In this document: positions 18,302 through 27,174 of the stretch, one piece after another
Layout of the letters: each line of letters starts with the position of its first letter
Numbering within the stretch: position 1 is the stretch's first letter
NCBI RefSeq assembly: GCF_024129865.1
Contig: NZ_JAMYFE010000038.1
Location: 106,734-170,733 of the forward strand
DNA length: 64,000 nucleotides
Source of the DNA: Stieleria tagensis
Lineage (GTDB): Bacteria; Planctomycetota; Planctomycetia; Pirellulales; Pirellulaceae
Direction of reading: 5' to 3'
Made by a program: the position numbers and the translations under genes
Notes under the pieces: generated by a model
Told to the model about the DNA's origin: nothing
Seen by the model: only the letters and a program-made list of their open reading frames with translations
Databases searched by the model: none

Positions 18302-19075
18302 ATGTCGATCCCAGCAAAAACATTTCCAACCAACCTGAACTGTCAATCAGCCAGACCACCGCTGCGCTGGCCCACTGCAAACCTGTTTCGAAATCCGTTC
18401 GGAGAATTGACGCGTGAGGAGCGAGCCGAAGTCGCCGTGGTTGATCTGGATCCACTGGTGGCTTGGCTGACGACCGCTGGCGAACGCAGTGCCACAGTTG
18501 ATGATGAACTCTGCGATTCGGACCGGATCGCGCAAGGCAATGAAGTGCCGCGCGAGCCCGTGTTTTGCCGCTTCCGGGCGTTTCAATTGATCGGTGATTG
18601 CGGCCGTGGCAAAACCACTCGCATGTTGGCGATCCACAGACGGTTTCCGAGATCCAGTTACGTTTATTTGCCGGAGGACGAACCGTGTCCAGCGATTCCC
18701 GAAGGCACGCCCTTGTTGATCGACGAAGCCCAGCGGTTGCCGTGGCGCGTGCGGCGAAAGGTTTTTGCCAGCGGTGCGACACTGATTCTGGCCACACACA
18801 ATGACCTGACCGGACCCTTGCGGCGGGCCGGATACCAAGTCACCACGCAGCGGATTGGGCTGACACTGACGGCCGATCGATTGGCCGAGATCCTGAACCG
18901 CCGCCTGCAAGCCTCGCGGCGCGATCCGCGTCAACCGATCCCCCAGATCTCGATACAGGTTGCCGAGCAACTGATCGCTCGGCATGGCACCGATATCCGT
19001 GCTATCGAAAGCTTTTTGTATGACATCGTGCAAGCTCAAGTGAATCAACATGGCGAAATGCGATTTATCGATTGA
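18302..19075 (+). CDS. AAA-type P-loop ATPase paired with an arrestin-fold gene
   Basis: 257 residues from ATG at 18302. Walker A is LIGDCGRGKTT (residues 96-106), Walker B LLIDEAQ (138-144) and a sensor-1-like segment is LILATHNDLT; the C-terminal ~80 residues are helical, as in AAA+ lids (IPQISIQVAEQLIARHG). The N-terminus has NLFRNPFGELTREERAEVA, possibly a partner-binding segment. The layout is like ExeA/TniB-style regulatory ATPases but compact. Its last 26 bp overlap the next gene, so the two products are made together and probably interact. Function unknown. Confidence 0.75.
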   Translation: MSIPAKTFPTNLNCQSARPPLRWPTANLFRNPFGELTREERAEVAVVDLDPLVAWLTTAGERSATVDDELCDSDRIAQGNEVPREPVFCRFRAFQLIGDCGRGKTTRMLAIHRRFPRSSYVYLPEDEPCPAIPEGTPLLIDEAQRLPWRVRRKVFASGATLILATHNDLTGPLRRAGYQVTTQRIGLTLTADRLAEILNRRLQASRRDPRQPIPQISIQVAEQLIARHGTDIRAIESFLYDIVQAQVNQHGEMRFID

Positions 19076-20492
19076 ACTGGATGAACCCGATCGCGTCTAT
19101 GTCGGCGGTGATGTGATCACCGGAACGCTACACGTGATGGCTGACTCGGATGTCAATTGCACGGGTTTAGAAATTCAGGCGAACTGGCGAACGCATGGAC
19201 GTGGCAATGTCGCCCGAGGTAAATCGCCGTGGACGACGTTGTTCGTTGGACAATGGTTGTCCGGGCAACGCGAATCGTATCGCTTCGAATTGGAGGTCAG
19301 CGATTGGCCGCCCAGTTATCACGGCAATTTTATCAACGTCGATCACTATGTCGATGCGCGGGCCAAGATCCCTTGGGCGTTTGATCCCAAGGCATCGCAG
19401 GAATTTTTGATGCGGCCGATCAGCGGTCCGGATCCGGCAAAAACAAAGGCTCCCAGTGCGCTGGGTGGTTGCATCGGCTACGGCGTGTTCTTGGTTGTCA
19501 TCAGTTTCTTTGTCGTAGGAATGGGCGGGATGGTGGTGGGATTGCTGACCAATCCCATCGTCGCACTGATCGTGGGGCTGGTCGTGTTCCCGATCATCGC
19601 ATTGATCGCCGCGCGGTCCCTGTTGCCAAAGTGGTTGCTGGGTGACGTACAAGTGGAATTGATCACTCCCCATGTTGCGCCGGGGCAGCGGGTCCGTGCA
19701 ACGTTTTCGTTTCAACCCAGACGCTCGTTTAAACTCAATGCGATCACCGCTGACCTCAAGGGCACTGAGGTTTGTGTCAGCGGCAGTGGCAGTAATCGCA
19801 CGACCCATCGCAACGTGTTTTTTGAGCAGCAACATGTGTTGCAAGAGGGCGCCCGCTTGGAAGCCGGACAGCGACAGGAGTTTGAGTTGGATTTCAAGCT
19901 GCCGGGCGATGTGCCCTATTCGTTTGATCTGAGTGATAACAATTTGAACTGGACGATCGGCTTGCGAGTCGACATCCCCCGCTGGCCGGATTGGACAAAA
20001 ACGTTGAAGCTGCATGTCTATCCGGATCGCGATGCGGTTCAACCCGCCGCCGCGATTGAGTCGGATAATGTCAGGGGCCATTCCGATGACCCGGCTGTGT
20101 CGGTCGGCGGGGGGGCGGATTCGCCATCGGCGAAGCACGATGAAATCACCTTTGCGGAAACCGCGACTCACCTGTGGCAGTTGCGTGGCGACGCCGAACA
20201 GATTGACGTGTTGGTCGACGCGGTGACCGGCATGACGTTTGAAATCGACACCTATGTGGAGCGGCGATTGCTGTACAGCGGCGATGAAGACCCGCACCTG
20301 TACAAGGGCGGCTACGCGGTTTGGGCGCGGCACAGCGATCCACCGCTGCCGCTGGTGTTGTACGTGCCACACGACTTGGGCGATGAATTCGAGCAGGCCG
20401 GCCGGGATTTATGGCACTGTCGAGGCACCATTGTGGGCTGGGATCACCAACACCGGCGGCTGCAGATCAAGGTCCTGGTGGGGGACGGCTAG
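19050..20492 (+). CDS. Membrane protein with arrestin-like domains flanking two TM helices
   Basis: 480 residues. The N-terminal ~130 residues (SIELDEPDRVYVGGDVITGT and the later WLSGQRESYRFELEV) resemble an arrestin/SpoOM beta-sandwich. Two hydrophobic helices follow (YGVFLVVISFFVVGMGGMVV; IVALIVGLVVFPIIALIAAR). A second sandwich-like region carries VQVELITPHVAPGQRVRATF and RQEFELDFKLPGDVPYSFDL. The last ~130 residues form another domain of unknown type. Bacterial arrestin-like proteins are poorly understood scaffolds. The 26-bp overlap with the upstream ATPase suggests a two-component module. The arrestin assignment is from motif appearance only. Confidence 0.65.
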   Translation: MAKCDLSIELDEPDRVYVGGDVITGTLHVMADSDVNCTGLEIQANWRTHGRGNVARGKSPWTTLFVGQWLSGQRESYRFELEVSDWPPSYHGNFINVDHYVDARAKIPWAFDPKASQEFLMRPISGPDPAKTKAPSALGGCIGYGVFLVVISFFVVGMGGMVVGLLTNPIVALIVGLVVFPIIALIAARSLLPKWLLGDVQVELITPHVAPGQRVRATFSFQPRRSFKLNAITADLKGTEVCVSGSGSNRTTHRNVFFEQQHVLQEGARLEAGQRQEFELDFKLPGDVPYSFDLSDNNLNWTIGLRVDIPRWPDWTKTLKLHVYPDRDAVQPAAAIESDNVRGHSDDPAVSVGGGADSPSAKHDEITFAETATHLWQLRGDAEQIDVLVDAVTGMTFEIDTYVERRLLYSGDEDPHLYKGGYAVWARHSDPPLPLVLYVPHDLGDEFEQAGRDLWHCRGTIVGWDHQHRRLQIKVLVGDG

Positions 20493-20563
20493 GAAATCGA
20501 ACCGGCAGGGCATAAACTTTTCGCCTCCGCAACTATGTCCGCCCTAGAGCAAGTTTTTCCGTT

Positions 20564-21382
20564 ATGCCGTCACCTCGAGTCTTGGTTTTGCGTGCACCTG
20601 GCACCAATTGCGACGAAGAAACCGCGTATGCATTCGAGCGTGCCGGAGCGACGACCGAGCGTGTGCACGTGAATCGGTTGATCGAAAACGCAGCGCTCAA
20701 GGATCGCTACCAGATTCTGTGCGTGCCGGGTGGATTCAGCTATGGCGACGACATCGCCGCCGGACGAATTCTGGCCACCCGGATGCGAAAACACTTGGCC
20801 GATTTGGTCGACACGTTTGTCCACGGCGGCGGCGATCGCTTGGTGCTGGGGATTTGCAACGGCATGCAGGTGCTGATGCGGTTGGGCGTACTGACCGAGC
20901 AGGTTGCCGCTGCGGGGGATGACACGGCGGGGGACCAAGATTCCGCCACCCTGGCCTGGAACAATCACGGCCGGTTCGAAGACCGCTGGGTGCATCTGGC
21001 GACCGATCAAACGAACTGTGTCTTTCTGCGAGACATCGACCACATGTACCTGCCGATGGCACACGCCCAAGGCAAGTTTGTCGCACGCGATGCCGCGGTG
21101 CTCAGCGAATTGCGTGCGGCCGGACGGCTGTGTTTGCGTTACACCCGCGATGAATCCAGCGGCGTGGATGACGCTCCTTTGCCGTTTCCGGCCAACCCCA
21201 ACGGAGCCGACGCGAACGTGGCCGGCGTTTGTGACGCGACCGGGCGGGTGTTCGGATTGATGCCGCACCCGGAACGACACATTGATGCCACACAGCATCC
21301 CTGTTGGACCCGCCGCAAACAGCAGCCCGATGCAGGCGACGGGTTGGCGATGTTCCAAAACGCCGTGAACTGGTTCGCGTGA
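20564..21382 (+). CDS. purQ: Phosphoribosylformylglycinamidine synthase, glutaminase subunit
   Basis: 272 residues. PurQ releases ammonia from glutamine for FGAM synthesis in purine biosynthesis, in complex with PurL and PurS. RAPGTNCDEETAYAFERAGA, VPGGFSYGDDIAAGRIL and the nucleophile motif LGICNGMQVL are diagnostic, and GLMPHPERHID supplies the His of the class I glutamine amidotransferase triad. It is slightly longer than the ~225-230-residue PurQ typical of three-subunit systems because of insertions in the C-terminal half. purL is not adjacent. Confidence 0.95.
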   Translation: MPSPRVLVLRAPGTNCDEETAYAFERAGATTERVHVNRLIENAALKDRYQILCVPGGFSYGDDIAAGRILATRMRKHLADLVDTFVHGGGDRLVLGICNGMQVLMRLGVLTEQVAAAGDDTAGDQDSATLAWNNHGRFEDRWVHLATDQTNCVFLRDIDHMYLPMAHAQGKFVARDAAVLSELRAAGRLCLRYTRDESSGVDDAPLPFPANPNGADANVAGVCDATGRVFGLMPHPERHIDATQHPCWTRRKQQPDAGDGLAMFQNAVNWFA

Positions 21383-21383
21383 T

Positions 21384-21860
21384 TCAGTCGCCGAAGTGGA
21401 CGGCGCAGGAATCGTTCTTGCAAACCGTCGTGTCGCTTTTTTTACCGGCCAGCCGATAACGGCGCTTGGCGATTTGGTTGTATCCCCAGCGCCACAGCCT
21501 GGCGGTACCCGGCACATGCAAAATCGGGGCGACCGGCCATAGCAGTGGCAGTCGACGGCTGAGATAGCGGACCGCATCACCCCCGCCGTGTCGTCGTCCC
21601 TGGCGGTCGACGACGTACATTTGGGCCATCATTTGCTGCTTTGTCAGGTCGGGATAACGCTCGCCGACGCGGGGGTCGTGCAGTGACAAAAACGACAATC
21701 GCCCGCCACAACAATCCAGTCGGTGCAAGTTTTTGACCTGTCCGATGCAGAAATTACAGTCGCCGTCGTAGATCACGACATCCGCCTGCGGCAGCTCGGC
21801 AGGATCCGGCAAACCGTCGTTATCGTGCTGTGGAAGCGGCTGAGTGGCGGTTTTGGCCAT
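21384..21860 (-). CDS. DCC family thiol-disulfide oxidoreductase-like protein
   Basis: 158 residues from ATG at 21860; the frame is open much further upstream but only as antisense to the next gene. VVIYDGDCNFC (residues 28-38) contains the eponymous DxxCxxC motif with C35 and C38, followed by a thioredoxin-like helix and the basic C-terminal RLWRWGYNQIAKRRYRLAG. Members are small membrane-associated or cytosolic redox proteins of uncertain role. Its stop lies 1 bp beyond that of purQ on the other strand (convergent), and it is divergent from the coiled-coil gene starting at 21967. Confidence 0.85.
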   Translation of the reverse strand: MAKTATQPLPQHDNDGLPDPAELPQADVVIYDGDCNFCIGQVKNLHRLDCCGGRLSFLSLHDPRVGERYPDLTKQQMMAQMYVVDRQGRRHGGGDAVRYLSRRLPLLWPVAPILHVPGTARLWRWGYNQIAKRRYRLAGKKSDTTVCKNDSCAVHFGD

Positions 21861-21966
21861 CAAATTGCGTAAAAAGAGGTCGATTGGTAGGAATTCGCGC
21901 TGCCAACACGCTGCCCGCGGTCCGTATACTTCAATGATAGGCCGCACCGCTCCAAAGGCTACCACA

Positions 21967-23619
21967 ATGAACCGAATTGAATCGCAAGTTCGCAATGCTC
22001 GTCGCCGTCTGATCCTAGGCAAATTCGGACGTGGTTTCTGTATCGCGCTGTTTGCCGCCCTGATCGTGTCCACGGTCGCCTGTGCGATCCCGGGCATCCG
22101 CACCATGCAGATCGATCCCGAGCGTTGGAATTTGGCATGGATTGTCGGCACCACGGTGGTCGCGCTGCTGGGTTCGATCGTGTACGCATTTGCCACCGCA
22201 CCGTCCAACGAGCGTGTGGCGTTGGAGGTCGACAAGCGGTTCGGGCTCAACGAACGGCTTAGCAGTTCGCTGTCGATGACCCCCCGAGATCGCGAAACGG
22301 ATTTCGGATTGGCCGTGGTCGAAGACGCCGATCGTCGCGCCGACAAACTGAAGATTGCGGAGAAATTCCAGTTTCAACCCAGCCGATTGGGCTGGTTGCC
22401 GCTGTCGATCGTGCCCGTGTTGGTGATCGTCCTGTTATTGGTCGATCCCACCGCAAACATCGACGCCAACAACAATTCCGAAGTCGATCCGGCGGTCGCC
22501 GCCCAAGTCAAACGGGCTTCGCTGCAATTGAAAAAACGAATCGAACAACAGAAACGCAACGCCGATGCCAAAGGGCTAAAGGAAGCCAAAGAACTGTTCG
22601 AAAAAATGGAACAGGATCTGAACAAGATCACCGAGAAAAAGAACATCGACCGCAAAGAGGCGATGATCGCACTGAACGATTTGAAAAAGGTGCTGCAGGA
22701 ACGACGCGAGCAAATCGGGTCCTCCGATCAAATGCGCAAAGCCATGTCGCAAATGAAGTCGCTGCAAGCCGGCCCGGCTGACGAAGTCGCCAAGTCGATC
22801 GCCAAAGGTGACTTCGGCAAGGCCGAACAGATGGTCAAGAAACTGGCCGAGAAACTAAAAGACGGCAAGCTGACTGACAAAGAAAAAGAACAACTGAAAA
22901 AACAGGTCGAACAGCTAAAGGATCAACTGCAAAAATCGGTCGATGCTCAAAAGCAAAAACAGGATCAACTGAAAGCAAAAATCGAACAAGCCAAACGTGA
23001 AGGCCGCTCGCAAGACGCCGCCAAGATGCAACAGCAACTCAACCAAATGCAGCAACAGTCGCAACAGCAGATGCAACAAATGCAGCAGATGGCTGACCAA
23101 TTGGGGCAAGCCGCCCAAGCCATGCAAAGCGGCGATTCACAACAGGCCGCCAATGCGCTGCAGTCGATGGCGGACCAGTTGGGTGACATGCAACAGGAGA
23201 TGAGCGAGCTGAAGGATTTGGAATCGGCGATGAATGATTTGTCGCAGTCCAAAGAACAGATGCGCTGCCAGTCTTGTGGCGGAAACGGTTGCCAACAATG
23301 CCAAGGCATGGGGCAAGGTATGGGCGACAAACCCGGCGATGGCATGGGCGAAGGCCAGGGGCAGGGCGATCGTCCCGAAGAAGAAGGGGACACCAACACC
23401 TACGAGACTCAGGTGCGTGGCAAAGTCCGCCAAGGCAAAGCGGTGATTTCTGGGTTCGCCGATGGACCGAACCGCAAAGGCATCAGCCGAGAAGACGTCA
23501 AACGCGCGATCGAGAGTTCGTTCTCCGAAGAGTCGGATCCGTTGGAAAACCAACAACTGCCACGGACCGAACGCGAACACGCGATGGATTACTTCAACAA
23601 ACTGCGTGCCGGACAATAG
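21967..23619 (+). CDS. Membrane-anchored long coiled-coil, Gln-rich protein
   Basis: 550 residues. Two or three hydrophobic helices (FCIALFAALIVSTVACAIPG, a second around VGTTVVALLGSIVYAFA and a third near LSIVPVLVIVLLLV) are followed by about 270 residues of Lys/Glu/Gln-rich coiled coil, with a QQQMQQMQQM-type tract. A short cysteine cluster CQSCGGNGCQQC then GMGQGMG repeats resembles one repeat of a DnaJ-type zinc centre. The C-terminal segment ends in REHAMDYFNKLRAGQ. Similar proteins are often mis-annotated as SMC. It lies 2 bp before hemW and is probably co-transcribed with it. Role unknown; a structural or envelope function is guessed. Confidence 0.75.
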   Translation: MNRIESQVRNARRRLILGKFGRGFCIALFAALIVSTVACAIPGIRTMQIDPERWNLAWIVGTTVVALLGSIVYAFATAPSNERVALEVDKRFGLNERLSSSLSMTPRDRETDFGLAVVEDADRRADKLKIAEKFQFQPSRLGWLPLSIVPVLVIVLLLVDPTANIDANNNSEVDPAVAAQVKRASLQLKKRIEQQKRNADAKGLKEAKELFEKMEQDLNKITEKKNIDRKEAMIALNDLKKVLQERREQIGSSDQMRKAMSQMKSLQAGPADEVAKSIAKGDFGKAEQMVKKLAEKLKDGKLTDKEKEQLKKQVEQLKDQLQKSVDAQKQKQDQLKAKIEQAKREGRSQDAAKMQQQLNQMQQQSQQQMQQMQQMADQLGQAAQAMQSGDSQQAANALQSMADQLGDMQQEMSELKDLESAMNDLSQSKEQMRCQSCGGNGCQQCQGMGQGMGDKPGDGMGEGQGQGDRPEEEGDTNTYETQVRGKVRQGKAVISGFADGPNRKGISREDVKRAIESSFSEESDPLENQQLPRTEREHAMDYFNKLRAGQ

Positions 23620-23621
23620 CA

Positions 23622-24785
23622 TTGCCCAACGATGCGACGTCGCCGGATTGGCCAGAACCTCGTTCGGCGTATCTGCATGTTCCATTTTGCCGACATCGCT
23701 GTGGTTACTGTAACTTCAGTGTGATCGCGGATCGTGACGATTTGGTCGCTCGCTTTCTATCGGCGATCGATCGTGAGCTGGCTCTGTTGGCAACCGATCA
23801 CGGGCCGCCGCGAATTGAAACCTTGTTTGTCGGTGGTGGAACGCCGACGCATCTGACGATCGATCAGCTGCACCAGTTCATGCGGATCATCGGTCGCCGA
23901 TTCGATATCGGCGGTTTGGTCGAATGGAGCATGGAAGCCAATCCGGAAGACATCAGCGACGACAAACTGGCGTTGTTGGCCGGCTATGGTGTCAACCGCA
24001 TCAGCCTGGGGGTCCAGTCGTTTAACGATCGCAAGTTGGCGATTCTCGAACGCAGCCATCGAGGTGACGCGACCGCCGAATTGATTCACCGCGTGGCGGA
24101 TGTGATTGCTAATGTATCGATCGACCTGATCTTTGCTGCGCCCGGTGAAAGTTTGGCGGACTGGCAGCGGGATCTACAGATTGCAAGCTCATTGCCGATC
24201 ACCCATGTCTCGACTTATGCGCTGACGTTTGAAAAAGGCACCACGTTTTGGACGCGGCGCAATCGCGGCGATTTGTTGACGGTCGATGAGTCCGACGAGA
24301 TTGCGATGTACGATCTTGGCCGCCAACAATTCGCCGATGCCGGGCTGCAGCACTACGAGATCTCCAGTTTTGCCAAACCCGGGTTTCGCTGTCGCCACAA
24401 TCTGGCGTACTGGCGGGGCGACGGTTGGTACGCGGCCGGGCCTGGTGCGGCGGCGTTCCTCGGTGGAAAGCGAACCATGAACCATCGCAGCACCACGACC
24501 TATTTGAAACGAATCGAACAGGGAGATTCCGCGATCGCCGAAACCGAAACGCTGGATTGGGAGCAAGCCGCACGCGAACAGGCTGGATTCGGCGTTCGCA
24601 TGATCGACGGCGTGGATTTGGATCAGGTCCGCCAAGCCACTGCGGTCGACATCGTCGCGCTCTGCGGGCGAGAACTGGATCAACTCGAAGCCGGCGGATT
24701 GATTCACCGCAGGGCGAGTCACATCCAATTGACAGCGCGCGGCGTGCATTTTGCTGACACCGTCGCGGCCGAATTCTTCGGTTGA
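23622..24785 (+). CDS. hemW: HemW-like radical SAM protein (coproporphyrinogen III oxidase family)
   Basis: 387 residues if started at TTG 23622, immediately after the preceding stop; the frame stays open upstream inside the coiled-coil gene, but that part is not homologous. YLHVPFCRHRCGYCNFSV holds the CxxxCxxC radical-SAM cluster, followed by LFVGGGTPTHL, NPEDISDDKLALLAGYGVNR and SLGVQSFNDRKL. The PFCxxxCxYCxF spacing and absence of the extra cysteine insert of HemN point to HemW, a haem chaperone for respiratory enzymes, rather than true coproporphyrinogen dehydrogenase. No ATG is available near the start. Confidence 0.88.
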   Translation: MPNDATSPDWPEPRSAYLHVPFCRHRCGYCNFSVIADRDDLVARFLSAIDRELALLATDHGPPRIETLFVGGGTPTHLTIDQLHQFMRIIGRRFDIGGLVEWSMEANPEDISDDKLALLAGYGVNRISLGVQSFNDRKLAILERSHRGDATAELIHRVADVIANVSIDLIFAAPGESLADWQRDLQIASSLPITHVSTYALTFEKGTTFWTRRNRGDLLTVDESDEIAMYDLGRQQFADAGLQHYEISSFAKPGFRCRHNLAYWRGDGWYAAGPGAAAFLGGKRTMNHRSTTTYLKRIEQGDSAIAETETLDWEQAAREQAGFGVRMIDGVDLDQVRQATAVDIVALCGRELDQLEAGGLIHRRASHIQLTARGVHFADTVAAEFFG

Positions 24786-24801
24786 GACGATCCCCATGCA
24801 T

Positions 24802-24854
24802 GTAGCTGATCCCGCCAGGGTTCAGACCGTCTGAACCCTGGCGGGATCAGCTAC
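24802..24854. repeat. Perfect 25-bp palindrome between convergent hemW and gdhA
   Basis: Arms 24802-24826 and 24830-24854 are exact reverse complements around a 3-base loop (CCG). The core CCCGCCAGGGTTCAG recurs near 56646-56857 and, partly, near 63810-63855, so this is a member of a dispersed palindromic family. It could stop transcription from both sides, although no T-tract follows either arm. Confidence 0.9.
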
Positions 24855-24887
24855 CGGAAGCACCGCCAGTTGGCGTTTCAGTGGGTC

Positions 24888-26129
24888 CTAAGTCATGCCG
24901 GCGAGTTCGGACGCGCGGCGGACGCGTGTGATGCCAATGATATAAGCCGCGGTTCGCAACGAGACGCCCTGTTCTTGAGACGTCCGCCAGACGTTTTCAA
25001 ATGCTTCGGAGAGCGTTCGATCGAGTTCTTGACGGACGCGATCAAGTGTCCAGCGATAGTGTTGTCGATTCTGCACCCACTCGAAATAACTGACCGTGAC
25101 ACCGCCGGCGTTGGCCAAGATATCCGGCAGGATGGTCACCCCGCGTTCGTTCAAGATTTCATCGGCGATCGGATCGATCGGACCATTGGCCGCTTCAATG
25201 ATCGCTTTGGCCGAAATCTCTTTGGCATTGTGCTTGGTGATCACACCGCCCAAGGCCGCCGGGATCAGAATGTCGGTGTCGGGCAGTGTCAGCAACGCGT
25301 CGACCGGCAAGACTTCGCATTCGGTGTAGCCTTCCAGCGATCCATCGGGGTGCTGCAGTTTGTGCCGCAGGACGCCGGCGACGTCCAAGCCGTCTTGGCG
25401 AAAGTAGGTTCCGCTGATGTCGCTGACGGCAACGATCGGGAACTGGGCTTCGTTCAAGAATTTTGCGGCATGCGAGCCCACGTTGCCGAATCCTTGGATG
25501 GCAATGGTGGTTTCGCTTGGTTTGAACCCCAAGCGTTTGGTGGTTTTCACCGTCAGCGAGCCGACGCCCCGTCCGGTTGCTTCCTCGCGGCCCTTGGCGC
25601 CGTATTCCTCGACGGGTTTACCTGTGATCACGGCGGGGTTGAACCCGTGGTATTTTTCCCATTGGTTTCGAAACCAAGCCATCACGCGGTGGTCGGTGCC
25701 CATGTCCGGTGCCGGGATGTCGGTGTCGGGACCGACAATGTCATGGATTTGATCCACAAAGGCGCGGGTCAAGCGTTCGATTTCGCGCATCGACAGTGAT
25801 CGGGGATTCACACCGATCCCACCTTTGGCCCCGCCATAGGGCAGATCGACCACGGCGGTTTTCCAGGTCATCAAACTGGCCAGGGATCGTGTTTCGTCCA
25901 AGTTGACTTCGTGGTGATAGCGCAGTCCACCTTTCATCGGTCCACGGCTTTTGTCGTGCTGAACGCGGAAGCCGACATAGGTGGCCAGCGAGCCGTCATC
26001 GCGTTCGATCGAGACTTGCACCTGGACCTCGCGCTGTGGCATCAGCATGGCTTCGCGAATCCCAGGGCTTAAATCCAAGTGATCGGCGGCAAGGTTGAAA
26101 TAGCGGCGGGTCGCTTCAGAAGCTTTCAT
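24888..26129 (-). CDS. gdhA: Glu/Leu/Phe/Val dehydrogenase, likely glutamate dehydrogenase
   Basis: 413 residues. Catalyses reversible oxidative deamination of glutamate (or a branched-chain amino acid) with NAD(P). Conserved blocks are GPMKGGLRYH (substrate lysine), LPYGGAKGGIGVNP (catalytic lysine region), IPAPDMGTDHRVMAWF, the Rossmann motif IAIQGFGNVGSHAAKF and ILPDILANAGGVTVSYFEW. Length and layout match hexameric class II GDH of about 420 residues. Single gene, convergent with hemW across the palindrome. Confidence 0.93.
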   Translation of the reverse strand: MKASEATRRYFNLAADHLDLSPGIREAMLMPQREVQVQVSIERDDGSLATYVGFRVQHDKSRGPMKGGLRYHHEVNLDETRSLASLMTWKTAVVDLPYGGAKGGIGVNPRSLSMREIERLTRAFVDQIHDIVGPDTDIPAPDMGTDHRVMAWFRNQWEKYHGFNPAVITGKPVEEYGAKGREEATGRGVGSLTVKTTKRLGFKPSETTIAIQGFGNVGSHAAKFLNEAQFPIVAVSDISGTYFRQDGLDVAGVLRHKLQHPDGSLEGYTECEVLPVDALLTLPDTDILIPAALGGVITKHNAKEISAKAIIEAANGPIDPIADEILNERGVTILPDILANAGGVTVSYFEWVQNRQHYRWTLDRVRQELDRTLSEAFENVWRTSQEQGVSLRTAAYIIGITRVRRASELAGMT

Positions 26130-26206
26130 CAGTACAGACGCGCAGGAGTGGGAGAATCGATCAGAGACGGCAATGTAGCGGGAATCCGGTTGTCACGTCG
26201 TCTATT

Positions 26207-27169
26207 CTAAGCGGCCTTGCGCTGTTGCTGGCGGTATTGCCGTTCTTGGTTGCGGATCGCGATCACACGGCGTTTGATATCGATTTCGGCCGGTAGCCAG
26301 TGGACCAGTTGACCGGTCCGGAAATACTCGTCCGCCAACCGCTCAATGAATCGACGCTCTCGTCTTCGTCGTGACCCGCGATTCCACAGGGCTAGCGGGG
26401 TTTTGGCGACCGCGCCGACCGTCGCCAAATGGGTGTGACAGTGGGCAATCGGATAGCCGGTGTAGGATTCCGTCTCCGCAGCGGCCCGTTCCAGCACTCG
26501 CGACCAGCCGGTGATCGCAACCGCGAATAATTCCGCCAGGCATCCGATCGTTGGTTCACTGAGCCCCGCGGTGGGGTTTCGGACGCCTGCTTGAAAACGA
26601 TATTGATCGGTCAACCGCTGGCATTTTTGATGGGCGTAGCGCGCCGCATGAATCATCATTGATCCCAACCATCCGTGACGATCCGATAGATCAATCACGG
26701 CTTGCAGTTTTTCGTCGCGGCAAGCCTTCAGGATTCGCTCGTACGATTGATCGATGCTCCATTCCAGGGGACGGTGGATCACGGCATCGCGATCATTGCT
26801 GCTGGTGTGCAAGGGTTGCATCACGTCGGTGACGTAGTGGGACAGCACACCTGCGGCATAAGCGGCTTGTTGGTAGCGCTCGGCACGAAGGTGTTTCTGC
26901 AGACGCTCGTACCATTGATGGGCAACACGTGGAGCACCCCCCCAGTCGCCATCATCGATGTGCAGCCAGTGATTGTGAAAATCGCGGAACAGCAGATCCG
27001 GATCGGTCGCCCCCCGCAAGTACGATGGGTAGTGATACAACAACCACGTCGCCAAACGATGGCCTGCATCGGTCCGAATCAACGACAATGCGTCGACGGC
27101 AAATCGGTGATGCGTGCCGGAACAGTGAATGCGGCGAACGATGCGATGGAGTCGATTCATGTCAGACAC
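26207..27169 (-). CDS. Zinc-dependent phospholipase C-fold protein
   Basis: 320 residues from GTG at 27169 (ATG at 27160 is an alternative). The segments HRFAVDALSLI, PDLLFRDFHNHWLHID, and AYAAGVLSHYVTDVMQPLHT give the spaced His and Asp residues of the all-helical S1/P1 nuclease and zinc-phospholipase C fold (pfam-type Zn_dep_PLPC). No signal peptide is evident, unlike secreted phospholipases. The C-terminal ~70 residues are Arg/Gln-rich. It begins 5 bp after the mscS stop on the same strand, so it is likely co-transcribed with it. Substrate unknown; nuclease activity is an alternative. Confidence 0.7.
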   Translation of the reverse strand: MSDMNRLHRIVRRIHCSGTHHRFAVDALSLIRTDAGHRLATWLLYHYPSYLRGATDPDLLFRDFHNHWLHIDDGDWGGAPRVAHQWYERLQKHLRAERYQQAAYAAGVLSHYVTDVMQPLHTSSNDRDAVIHRPLEWSIDQSYERILKACRDEKLQAVIDLSDRHGWLGSMMIHAARYAHQKCQRLTDQYRFQAGVRNPTAGLSEPTIGCLAELFAVAITGWSRVLERAAAETESYTGYPIAHCHTHLATVGAVAKTPLALWNRGSRRRRERRFIERLADEYFRTGQLVHWLPAEIDIKRRVIAIRNQERQYRQQQRKAA

Positions 27170-27174
27170 AGCGC

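Noticed and set aside
21861..22346. N-terminal extension of the DCC protein on the minus strand
   Set aside because: It would run antisense through the 5' end of the coiled-coil gene and has no family signal; the ATG at 21860 directly precedes the conserved domain.
23274..23621. Upstream extension of hemW inside the coiled-coil gene
   Set aside because: The frame is open but Arg/Gly-rich and out of frame with a clear gene; HemW homology starts just after 23640.
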